Part shown: one piece after another, positions 25,140 through 35,972 of the stretch
Position numbering within the stretch: the stretch's first letter is position 1
Layout of the letters: each line of letters opens with the position of its first letter
Position numbers and translations under genes: made by a program
The notes under the pieces: generated by a model
What the model was told of the DNA's origin: nothing
Seen by the model: the letters and a program-made list of their open reading frames with translations, nothing else
Database searches by the model: none
Source: Colocasia esculenta
Lineage: Eukaryota; Streptophyta; Magnoliopsida; Alismatales; Araceae
NCBI GenBank assembly: GCA_014218235.1
Contig: CM024766.1
Span: forward strand, 70,731,207 to 70,795,206
DNA: 64,000 nucleotides
Direction of reading: 5' to 3'

Positions 25140-26150
25140 AAGGTTAGGCTATGATGTTCGAGTTTTGATATTTTGTTCAATTCAGATCGATTAAGAGTTA
25201 ATCCATGTTTTAGATTAAGAGTTAATCTAATAGTTTTAGTAGTTATAGTGTTTAATTAATTTCTAGTAGCTTATATATATGCATGCGATGTGTATATTGT
25301 GGGCGAATGATCATGGACCTATGTGTGGATGGTGATTCATTGGGGTTTGCGAGCCCCCTTCTCTTTCTCATTAAAATCGTTGTGTATTTCTACCTCTCCT
25401 AATGGTGTAATTTCCCTTGATATGATCAAAGTTTCTTAATTAATTAAATGTACAATTTTGGGCCTGCGTGCCTATAGTCATTTGTAATTATTGTAATTAT
25501 TTGAAATCACTCTCGGAGGCACGGCGGAAACGTGGAATTATCGACAGAGCTAATGACGAAGAGGAGGATGAACACCGTGCATGGGATGCATTGGGTACAC
25601 ACATAGGGTTTAGTGATCAAGTCTTTTGGCTCAAGCTTGATCACGCTAGAATGTTATCCATGATCATCTGGTGTGGCTATTTATATATATGATTTATATT
25701 GATTTTCGCACCTACTAGGTACATATTTGCATGTGATGTAGGTATATGCTAAATATATGTGTGGGACATTATTTAGCTATGAGACCACTCAAATAGAAAC
25801 TCCCTATGTTACTAATATATTAAGTCGGCAAGCATGTGGCAATAAGATTGACTCACGTGGCCTTCCACAATTATAGGGCAAACATCTTTTCTTGATATAG
25901 AATGGGTTGGCGGAGTCACTCCGGGCTCACCTATATTGGGATTTGATATCTGGCTTACGACATGGAGATGTTGGCGATGACTTGAGGACATGGTATGCTT
26001 GGCCGAGTCCCTCGGGAGCATATCACCGAATCAAACTCATCTAGTAATGATAGTGTTGACTTAAGCAAACATCATGGTTAGCGGAGTCCCCCTGGGCCAT
26101 GGTGATTTGGAGGCCAATGAACGTAGCCTTGCTGATATATGTTTTATCAT
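25140..26150 (+). other. leader-like remnant after the primer site
   Basis: AT-rich, no gag or other domain. Three imperfect palindromes of the type GCGGAGTC...CCGGG occur at 25909-25925, 26001-26016 and 26081-26096, about 92 and 80 bases apart. The rest of the element was lost at 26151, where the Athila LTR begins. Confidence 0.45.
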
Positions 26151-27137
26151 TGTTGGAAGTACATAAATCAATAGACTTATTCTCTAATCTGTCTTACAGA
26201 AATAGGAAAGAACAAGTACAGTGATGAGAACAGGTCGAAATCCACAAAGAGGCTGAATAGAACTTGATTTAAACTACTTTGACTTGAAACCAAAAAGATC
26301 CAACAATAAAAATTTGACGTGAATCCATTCAGTTCACTAAAAACTCCAGTGTGATTAGAACCCTTCAATATCACATTCAAATGAACACTAACAAGATTTG
26401 AATTCTCAATACATCAAAACTAAACTGAGAACCCTTAATAACAGATCAAATCAAGCATTCTTCCACAGAGCAATTGGTGCAATACGAAACAAACATTCCT
26501 ACTTCTAATTTCAAGACTGTTATTGTTCTAGAGTTGCTCACACCTTCATAGCTCGAAGGGAAGCAACATAAGATAAAGAAATTAATAGATGAATGGTTCA
26601 ATTATGCAAAAAGAAGTAACTAGAACATGAGATATATCACAATTTTATTGCAACTCAAAGATCAGGATGAGATAGTGAAGAAATTAAAGAACTCAATCAG
26701 AGATTTACTCTGAGAACAGTATGAACTATAAGAATTTCATATCACTATACCCTCACAGCTCGAGGGATGATTCAGTAAGAAAATAATAAAAGAAATATAA
26801 ACTGCAACGTCAAACTCCTGATCTGTCTAGAGGAAAGAATAAGAACACCAACGAAATAGAAATCTCAAAAAAAAAAAAAAAAAAATAGAAAGAGGAACCC
26901 AGCTCTCTGATCTCTCAAATTCTGGTTGCTCTCTTCTACCTTCGGAAGCTCCACAACGCACAGACCTCTGATGGTCCTGATCCCAGACGCCGGACAGCCC
27001 AGAACGAGCCAAGGATGGGTTCCCTTGGTCGCCCTGTACCCTTCTCTGCAGCGCGCCCCCAGATCGTCCTCACTATTCTCCTCAAGAAGAAAGGAAGAAG
27101 CCGTCCCCCCCCCCCATGGATCTGAGGACCTTGGTGT

Positions 27138-27147
27138 CCTTATATAG
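27138..27147 (-). promoter_or_regulatory. TATA box of the Athila LTR
   Basis: Minus strand CTATATAAGG inside the complete LTR, upstream (element sense) of a purine/pyrimidine-rich leader; the expected promoter of the element. Confidence 0.6.
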
Positions 27148-27189
27148 ACTTCATCGAACCTTCCGGATGCCAGGATTCCACAAGCGCCT

Positions 27190-27270
27190 GAGCTCCTCAT
27201 GCCCCAGCTCCATCGCGCACGAGCTCCTCACGCCCCAGCTCCATCGCGCACGAGCTCCTTACGCCCCAAC
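27190..27270. repeat. 31-bp minisatellite in the Athila LTR
   Basis: Two full units (27190-27220, 27221-27251) and a 19-bp partial unit, starting GAGCTCCTCA. Copy 1 has one full unit and the partial one. The 31-bp difference accounts for the change of offset between the two Athila copies from 27,176 to 27,207. Confidence 0.85.
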
Positions 27271-27770
27271 TTTTCTTCCCGCCTCCAGCTGTTTCCGTCG
27301 CCCTTGTGGGGAAGAAAAAAGGGTTGCGGTGGTCTAAAGAGAAGAAAAGATGACTGCCAGCACAATAGAATGAGAAAGGGTATGTGGTATGATGGGATTG
27401 TGTGAGGTATTTCTAAATAACTAAAAGCTGTTAAACATTTGTTTATTTACAAACTCATACCTATCTACTACTAAAAAATATTTACAAAAATATTATTTAT
27501 ATACAACATTTATTTACAAAGATCTTTTGTTTCCCAAAGTGTACCTGTGAAAAGAAAAATGAACCTGATTAGTCAATCTGAAAAAAACAGTGACTTGTTA
27601 AATGAAAATCTAACATATGTATTCTAACCCAAATATCAACTAATATGTTCAAAAAAACTATTCATGAATGAAATGAAAATTAAAATCAAAATGCACATTA
27701 TTTATAGACAAAGGATGTCTAAAATTAACTATATGTATGAAATTTAACATGAAAAATTTTGTAGTTATAA

Positions 27771-27783
27771 CTTCCCCCCACTT
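27771..27783 (-). other. polypurine tract, Athila copy 2
   Basis: AAGTGGGGGGAAG on the minus strand, directly before the LTR, identical to copy 1. Confidence 0.8.
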
Positions 27784-28760
27784 GAACATTGCTAGTCCCT
27801 TAGCAATAAAAATTATTCCAAATGTAAGACTAGCATATGTAATGTCTCATGCTAAACAACCCTTATGTAAAAGATTAATGTGGAGATATTTGTATCCGTG
27901 TCCTTCCTAATTGTAAGGACTTATGGCAAGAAATTAGTGCATGAATGATAGCTCACTTAAGAGTTCACATCAGCCATTCTGGAGCTTCTCTGCCTCAGAT
28001 AGTATTTGAGATTAGATTAATTCGAGGGAGAAGAAAAGAATTGTGGAATAAGATCCTTGCTCAGTCAGATTGGGTTGTTTATCTCAGTTCCATTCTGCCC
28101 AACTTCCTTGAGGATTATTTCTCTGAGCTAAGGACTTTGCCACTTTATTTGCACTTTGTGCACTTAGAATTTTTCATTCTTTTTCATCCATAATGCTGCA
28201 CAACCCATCACTTTTCAAGAGTAGCGAGTCCAACTTTACTCAGATCCAGGGCATTTTTCCTGGATTTTTTTTTTTAATTTTAAGGGAGGATGGGCAATCA
28301 GGTTCCTTGATCACATGCCTTCACTTCCTTCGCAATTCACTTAAGGGGAAGGGAGAAAACCAATCACCTCTCTCCTACTAGCCTTAACAAATTTGCTACA
28401 TTCGGGTTCAGCTAGTCTAAGTGGCTGTGTAGTGTGTGTATAAAACTTCTTGTCATAAATCCTTAAATCAGGTAGACAGGGGATACATGTGATCCTTTAC
28501 TAGAGGCTACCTAGCATGGATGTTTGCAAAGGAATGTGACAACTACAAACTTTTAATGGTTAAAGATCAGACACATAGTCTGTGTTTCACAATGCCAAGT
28601 ATTTTTTATTCAAAGATGAAACATTGTGAAAATTTCTTTCTATTTGCACATGTACAAGCTAAATAAAATGAAGCACTGGGTTAGAGTGAGGACTATGAAT
28701 GCATGTTTATTCTACCATTCCCAATTTATTTGCAGGATATATAATTAGTAAGATAGAGAA
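27784..28760 (-). other. Athila copy 2 non-coding 3' region
   Basis: Collinear with 578-1631. No env-like frame. A 12-base T run lies near 28266. Confidence 0.6.
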
Positions 28761-29987
28761 TTACCTGATAACAAAAATCTGTACACATGGGTTGCCTCCC
28801 AAGAGCGCTAAGTTTATTGTCTTCAGCCAGATGCAATTAGCTCCATTTGGCTTAGCTAACTTGGTAGACTCAATTTTCAAGGAAGGTGGGCTTTCAAAGA
28901 AGTGCTTTAACCTCTGCCCATTAACAGTGAATGATTGTCCAATTTTAGGGTCAAGAATAACGACAGCACCATTGTCATAAGCTTTGACAACAGTGTAAGG
29001 ACCATCCCATCGGGACTTCAGTTTTCCCAGAAACAGACGAAGCCTAGAATTAAATAACCAGACCTTATCATGCACTTGAAAAGTTTTTCGATGAATGTGT
29101 TTATCATGGAATGCTTTGGCTTTGGCTTTATAAATCTTGGAACTTTCATAGGCCTCATTTCTAAGCTCTTCTAGCTCATTCAGATGTAGGGTTCTTTGTT
29201 GACCAGCTTGGGCTAAATCAAGATTTACCTATTTAATAGCCCAATAGGCTCTATGCTCAAGTTCTACCGACAGATGACAAGATTTTTCAAAAACAAGTCG
29301 GTAAGGGGACATTCCAATGGGAGTTTCGAAAGCGGTTCGGTAGGCCCACAATGAATCATCTAACCTTTCTGACCAGTCTTTCCTATCAGGCCTAACCGAC
29401 TTCTGAAGAATGTTCTTAATCTCCCTATTTGATACTTCTACCTGGACACTAGTTTGCGGATGGTAAGGTGTTGCCAGCTTATGGGTGATCCCATACTTCC
29501 TTAGGAGTGTCTTGAACTGAGTGTTAATAAAATGTGGTCCTCCATCACTAGTGACTGCCTTGGGCCACCCAAATCTAGAAAAGATGTTTTTCTGAACAAA
29601 TTTGATGACCACCTTATAATCATTGGTCTTTGTGGCTATGGCCTCTATCCATTTGGACACATAATCAACAACAACTAAAATGTACGTGTATCCAAAGGAC
29701 GGTGGAAAAGGTCCCATAAAGTTTATTCCCCAAACATCAAAAATTTCTACAACCAAATTGGGGTTAAGAGGCATCATATCCTTCTTAGAAATATTTCCCA
29801 TGGTTTGATATCTAGGACAAGCCTTACAAAATTGGTGGGCATCCTTAAACAACGTGGGCCAATAGAAACCGAAGTCTAAGACCTTAGCAGCGGTCTTCTT
29901 TCCTGAAAAATGTCCTCCACAAGCAAGAGAATGGCAAAACTTGAGGACATTTTGATGCTTACTCTTGGGGACACATCTTCTTATCAC
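28761..29987 (-). pseudogene. Athila copy 2 integrase (broken)
   Basis: The frame 29987-29229 covers the HHCC region and core continuously and ends ELEHRAYWAIK; the C-terminal domain is in a separate frame (29075-28761). The last zinc-site Cys is Tyr (CPRY where copy 1 has CPRC). The first catalytic Asp is Asn (WGINFMGPF), as in copy 1; the second Asp (TSDGGPHF) and the Glu (EVSNREIK) are kept. The core is better preserved than in copy 1, but two key sites are lost, so it should be inactive. Confidence 0.88.
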
Positions 29988-30089
29988 TTGGTCTGGTCCT
30001 ATAAAAAATAGCTCCGGGTCCTCCCAAATAAAATACTTGTCCCTAGCAAAGAATCTCTCTCTTTCATTTTTGGTCCAATCTCCAGGTAC

Positions 30090-31086
30090 TCATCCAATGA
30101 CTTTATAATTCACAATGTGTGCATACCATGGAGATGAAATATCGGAGACAGCTAAAATGTGTTCATCCGGGAAAGCATCTCTAATAGGCATAGAGTCCGG
30201 GGCAACTATTCTGGACAAATGGTCAGCTACCACATTCTTGGATCCTTTCTTATCATGAATTTCCAAATCAAACTCTAGTAACAAGAGAATCCATCTGATC
30301 AACCTAGGCTTGGCATCCTTTTAAGCAAGCAAATGCCTTAAGGCAGCATGGTCAGTGAAAACAATGATTTTAGCTCCTAAAAGGTAAGATCTGAACTTCT
30401 CTAAGGCAAAGACAACAGCTAGGAGCTCTTTCTTAGTAGTTGTGTATCGAATTTGGGTGTCATTCAATGTTCTGCTTGCATAATAAATCACGACAGATCC
30501 TTTTATCAATTTTCTGACCCAAAATAGCACCTATTGCAAAGTCTGAAGCATCACACATTATCTCAAATGGTAATGACCAGTCTGGAGATTGTAGAATTGG
30601 AGCTTTGGTCAAAATGTCTTTTAAGTCCTCAAATGCTTTATTACAAGCTTCGTCAAAAATGAAAGGAGTATCTTTTAACAAAGAAGTCAATGGCCTTGCA
30701 ATTTTGGAAAAGTCTTTGATGAACCTCCTATAAAATCCAGCATGACCAAGGAAGGATCGAATTTGTTTGACAGAGTTGGGAGGAGGCAATTCGGAAATGA
30801 GATTTATCTTGGCTTTATCTACCTCTATCCCTCTCTCTGAGATAATATGCCCTAAGACAATCCCCTCCTTTACCATGAAGTGGCTCTTTTCCCAACTTAA
30901 GACAAGATTGACATTAATGCATCTTTTGAGCACTTCAGTCAAATGGTCGAGGCACGAATCAAAGTCATTTCCAAACATAGAAAAATCATCCATAAAAACT
31001 TCTAAGTAATCCCCAACCATGTCTGAGAAAATAGACAACATGCAATGTTGAAAAGTTGCAGGGGCATTGCACAACCCGAAGGGCAT
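30090..31086 (-). pseudogene. Athila copy 2 RT C-terminal part and RNase H (broken)
   Basis: The frame 31086-30460 begins at MPFGLCNAPATF and includes VFMDDFSMFG, LVLSWEKSHFMV, GHAGFYRRFIKDFSKIARPL and the RNase H start CDASDFAIGAILGQ. It shifts frame there. 30530-30321 carries the KELLAVVFALEKF and FTDHAALRHLLA motifs. A TAA shared with copy 1 separates it from the tail at 30302-30090 (DKKGSKNVVADHLSRI). The N-terminal half of RT lies 10.6 kb away, beyond the nested element. Confidence 0.9.
31082..31086. other. target site duplication GGCAT (left)
   Basis: GGCAT precedes the TR-GAG LTR start at 31087, and GGCAT follows the LTR end at 41683-41687. Removing one copy and the element rejoins the RT reading frame at the Met-Pro-Phe motif. 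Confidence 0.9.
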
Positions 31087-34000
31087 TGTAGCACCCCGGA
31101 AATTTTAATTGCATAAAAATATAAATAAATGGAAATAAATAATTTCCATAATATCATATTATTTAAAACATACGTACCATTATCGTATGTTCTAAAACAC
31201 ATCGAACAATTCTGTAAAAATTATAAATCAACCCCAAATATTATTACTAAATGTTCCACAAAGAAATTTGTGCCAAGAAAAATCGGATTAGCTAAGTTTA
31301 AAGTGTTTCACGACTTATTATCGTAATTCTTGAATAAGTTGAAACATTATTATCACACGTACTTGGATGAGTCAGAAAATTAAATAAAAATCATATACAG
31401 AGTTCAAATAATATCCTCTAATGACCCATCAAGAAATTTGGGTCAATAAAAATTATTCGGGCTAGGTTTAAGAGTTATTGTGACCGATTATCCAAATTAG
31501 GAAACAAGTCGAAAAATAGTTAACACGGAAATACGATGCAACCATAAATTAAATAAAATGTTGGAGAGACTTCTAACATTATATATTAATGACCCAATAT
31601 CATAATTGGGCTAATGGACATCATTTGTCCCAAAAATCAAATGAAGCAAGAAAATACATAGAAATTCGCAACTTTAAATAAGCTGAAATTAGGAAGAGAT
31701 AATTAGAGTTGAATTGGGAAGAGATCTTGCAATCGTGACAACCCAAATTTGTGCTTAACTATGGTGGGAGATTTCCTAAAGCCTCACACACTCAAATGGA
31801 GGAAGAAATTCTCAAAATAGGAAACTAATATGTCAAAACCGCAACTTAGCTTTCCTTATCACAATAGGACTCCTAAACTCCATACATTGGGGGCAAGTTT
31901 ACATCTTTTTGGGGTCATGTGGAGGAGTTCTTAGCGGCTGGGGAGCAGAACATCGCTGACACCAAGCCGTTCTTCTTCCCCATTGCGTCTGCTGCGACCT
32001 GCACAGATAGTCATCTTGGAGTTGACCAAAGGTAGGTCAAACCTAAATCCCATCGTGCAAGACCTATACCCCTGGACAGAGGGTGAAGTCTACATTCTAA
32101 CCCAAGTGGAATGCCCAAATTCCATGCAGTATTAGGCGTTCTTCAAACAGTGGTCTGAACACGGGATTTCTGAAGAACGAGACTTCATCAACCCAAAAGG
32201 TAGGTTTTCTCGGGCCAAACCTTAACATATCCTTTACCAATGTGTAGAGCATCAAGTTAACTTTCGTTTCCCACTAATTTAATCGAATTCCAACGAGTAT
32301 ATTTTGAATTATAGGCGTTTTGCCAAAGTCGCACATGTCTGAGACTTTTCCTATTCAAGTCGATTTATCATGCACTTCATGGCCGTTTAAAATTATTTAA
32401 AAATCATGGTTCGCACCTGTTCCATATTCGCAACAACTTTCATGTTGAGACTTTTGTCCAAAAAGCCCTAGTTTAGGAGATATAAGTATTGCATGATCGA
32501 ACCCCCCTGAGTGCAGGTTTTTCTGCGTTTTCAGTCTGACCCTGAACCGCGTCCATAAAGGTGGACATGATTCAAGGGCCTCCTGAAAGGCGTCCACATG
32601 CCCTGACACAATTTAAGTTTTGACCAGTCCACTCCCCGCGTGGGTCTGCGCACCGCCTGGGAGTCCGGGCCACTCTGAACCGCGGCGTCCTTCCTGGACG
32701 CGTTTCAGAGATTTTTCCCGCCCAAGCTTTATTAAATGGATTTTCATTAACGCGTCGCTTTTCTGCGACGCGATTCATTCATGAAGGCGGCCACCAGAGT
32801 GGACGCGATTTGGATTTCTTACTGTTTCGCTTGTTTTCGCTGAACACAATGTTTTGAAGTGCGTCCTCTGTGTTGGACACATATTTACGTGCTTACCCGA
32901 GGACTGTTTAACATGGGATCTAGCGTGTAATTTGCATGGCATGGTTCTAATCATCTCATGATGTTTATTTAATGACTTAAAAGTGTTTAACCCATTTAAA
33001 AAGCTTTAATTACATGAACATTAATCTAATTGCTTTCTTAATGACGTGACCATTCAGGTAATTTTTTATTCACTCTTTGTACTATTCTAGTTTATTTAAA
33101 TGATAATTATTATCTTAAAATCTTGCAATCCACGTTTAGTTAAAGTGCATAGTTTCATGTCGTATTACCATGTTAAGTTCTTTCCGCGAGTTTGAAACCG
33201 ATGGATTGTGATTGAGACACGCGTACATCACTACTCACTTGCACTTCTAGGCAGCCCTTTCTTGGGAATTTGGAAGCTCTCTACCGGTCATTCCGAATCG
33301 GTAGACTAGCAGCCTTTTCTCCAAGGCCTCCGTAAATCTCCTCTGACCATGGATTCCTACATGGCCGATGAGTTGGTTGTACCATTGAAGTTCCCTGGAG
33401 ATAGCGTGCACTTCCTCTCTCATCTTGTTCTCATGAGTGTGATTTACAATCTAGACTAAAGACATTAATGTGAAGATTGAATTAAAGTACAGATCGTGCC
33501 GTTATGCTGCCAAATTTGTCTCTTGACCATTGTTCTCATGAAATCATGTTCAAGTTACTTATTCCTTATTTTCATCATCATCATGAACATGACATTACAT
33601 ATGCTTACATATTGAAACTCTATTTGGCCATTATTAATGACTGTGGGTATCTACATTTAAAATTTAAGTGAGATGCTGACCGGGCACGACGAGTGTCCAA
33701 GGGCTCCAGTCTAGCCCCAATGACGGAGAGTCATAAATATACTGTTAACCATGGGGTCTAATGAATACTGGCGTTGCATCTGCGCTGGGAGTCGTGCGTG
33801 CGTGTTGAATGATAGATACAATAACCACATACACGTGTCCTAGTGTACATTCTTGATGGATCTTTTCTTGGTGTACATTAGTGTCTACATGCCTGATTAG
33901 AGTTACATTATCGTGCTCGTGCGTGCTTGCTTGCTCGTGTGATATGGCCATCCTGCCTTTAATGCAATTAGTGATATCTTGCGTTCTTGAAAGCTATTGA

Positions 34001-34641
34001 CATCAAGTGAAATCTTGCGTGCTTGTACAAAGTGATATGTTGCTAGTTCTATCTTGTCATCTTGTTCTAAAATCATGTTCTATCGTGATCACTCTATCTA
34101 GATTGTTCATGTATCATGTTTTAATGAGTTTTATTCGTACATGCATATCATGACATTCATCGTGCTTACCTAGTTCTAAACTGTTAATCACTTATATCAT
34201 TGCTCGCACATTGAGATATAAATCCTACTGGGCTAGTTTGCTCATTCCCTACTTTTAACCTATCTAGGTGACTATGAAGTTCAAGAGGAAAAGCAAGTCG
34301 AGGATGGGAATGCGTCCGAGTGATGAGCATTCCAAATATGAGTCTATCTATAGTCAGTTTATTTTGAGTGTTAGATTCATGTAGTAGGAAGTGAGGAATA
34401 AAATGTACTTTTCTTTTTATTGAGTCTTAGTCCTGTAATAGTTTCCATTTGGAATACAATGAGTTGAGATTTGACTAAAAGATTAGTTGACTTAAATATT
34501 TGGGCCCTATGATGATGTATGCTGTTATACATCTAGTGTGTGCTAGCTAGAGGCTTTTTTGCCGACTGTTCACGTCTCGGAGTATCGACTCGAATTATTC
34601 TGCATTATTAACATTCGCTGCGTAATTCTCCGGACGTGACA
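31087..34641 (+). repeat. TR-GAG LTR-E
   Basis: 3,555 bp, TGTAGCACCCC to GGACGTGACA. A deletion of about 31 bp near 31885 destroys the 76-codon frame found in the other LTRs. The TATA-like ATATAAATCC is near 34216. Confidence 0.92.
32540..32880. repeat. hairpin island in LTR-E
   Basis: Clearest copy of the island: GCGTCC at 32685-32690 pairs with GGACGC at 32696-32701, and CGCGTCGC at 32751-32758 pairs perfectly with GCGACGCG at 32765-32772 (six-base loop). Further degenerate pairs lie at 32540-32577 and 32861-32880. Confidence 0.75.
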
Positions 34642-34647
34642 ATTTAA

Positions 34648-34660
34648 TGGTATCAGAGCC
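34648..34660 (+). other. primer-binding site, nested TR-GAG
   Basis: TGGTATCAGAGCC, six bases after LTR-E. Confidence 0.9.
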
Positions 34661-34880
34661 TAGGAATACCAAATAGGATATATGTCTCAGGATTATGAGA
34701 TACCTATGGAACCTAGGTCATGGAAATTAAATATAGTACCTGGTGAGGATGGGTAGAGACTGGGAATATGTTAGAAAGAATTAAACACTCCTACCCATTG
34801 ACTCTTACAATGTATCTAGAGACATTAATGGGTTTCCATCCTTTTCTCAAGAACCTTCATAACTCTTATACTCAACTGCA

Positions 34881-35959
34881 ATGGCTCGCAACCAGTGGCA
34901 AGCTATGCAAGAAACCGTGGCTGGATTGACTCAGGCTTTACGAAATGTGGTTCAGGCTGGAAATCAGGCTGCTGTTGCTGCTAGGAATGGAGCAGGTGAT
35001 TTACACCGCAACTTTAGGAGTTTGAACCCTCCTCGTTTCTCTGGATCCCCTGATCCAGATGAGGCAGAGAACTGGCAGGAAGAGATAGGAAGGATCTTCC
35101 AAGTCATGCAATGCACTAACAGGGAGATGGTGGTACTGGCCACTTTCAATTCACTAAGGATGCCCGAGTATGGTGGAAGGCCACATCGGCCCACCTGCCA
35201 AATGTAGCTGAGCTAGAGTGGGCAGGATTTCTAGAGATCTTCCGAGGAAAATACTTCTCTGAAAGAGTTAAGGAAAAGAAGGCGGCGGAATTTTCCGCAC
35301 TGAAACAGAAAGGAATGTCTGTGGCTGAGTATGAGGCTCAGTTCGCACATCTTGCTGTGTATGCCTCACACCTGGTGGGAACGGAAAGACTGAAGGCTAA
35401 CCGTTTCATGGATGGGCTCAGGCCCATGTTCATTGATAAGCTTGGACCACACAACATTCAAACCTACACTGAGATGGTCCAAAGAGCTCAACTGGTAGAA
35501 GATACTATGGCTAAGGTGGAAGGCATGAGGGGGAAGGACATCTCAAAGCTGACCTTTATAAAAAGAGGATCAGTCAATACAACTGGAACTTTCCCCAATA
35601 ACAACCATAACAACAACTACAACAACAACAAAAGGCCAACCACTGGGAAGGACTGTGGCATGGAGAAAAAGATCAAAGTAGAAGAAACAATGACGGTAGA
35701 ATATTGTAACTTTTGCAACAAGCCTGGGCACCAAGCGGACAAGTGCTGGAAGAAGACCGGGGCTTTCTTGTGATGCGGGAGTCAGGAACATCGTATACCA
35801 AACTGTCCCATGCTAAAAGACCAAGCCGGAAGGAACCCAGGAGTGGTAAAGTGTCAAGGACGCGTGAATGCAGTAATGCAAGCGGAGCTCCCGGAAGGAG
35901 GTATGATTGTTTACCCCATAGACAGATCTTATGTTGTTTTCTTATTAGTACATTTCTAA
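34881..35959 (+). pseudogene. TR-GAG unit 4 gag (broken)
   Basis: The ATG at 34881 gives MARNQWQAMQ. One T is lost near 35145 (CACTTTCAATT against CACTTTTCAATT), shifting the frame after 90 or so codons. The gag domain resumes in another frame (MSVAEYEAQFAHL) and reaches the first zinc knuckle CNFCNKPGHQADKC. A TGA replaces CGA inside the second knuckle at about 35771-35773. The lesions differ from those of the other three copies. Confidence 0.88.
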
Positions 35960-35972
35960 GTGGGGGAGATCA

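Larger units (their letters stand above)
26151..27770 (-). repeat. Athila copy 2, 3' LTR (complete)
   Basis: 1,620 bp. The plus strand reads TGTTGGAAGTAC at the left; the element-sense end is therefore GTACTTCCAACA. The element-sense start reads TTATAACTAC, while copy 1 keeps the canonical TGATAACTAC. Contains an A/T tract (26865-26886), a ten-base C run (27106-27115), a minus-strand TATA box and a minisatellite. A candidate flank ATCAT precedes it, but the other element end is missing, so no target duplication can be confirmed. Confidence 0.88.

Noticed and set aside
26865..26886. Poly-A stretch as a sign of a retrogene or SINE
   Set aside because: It lies inside the Athila LTR, and no SINE boxes or target duplication surround it.
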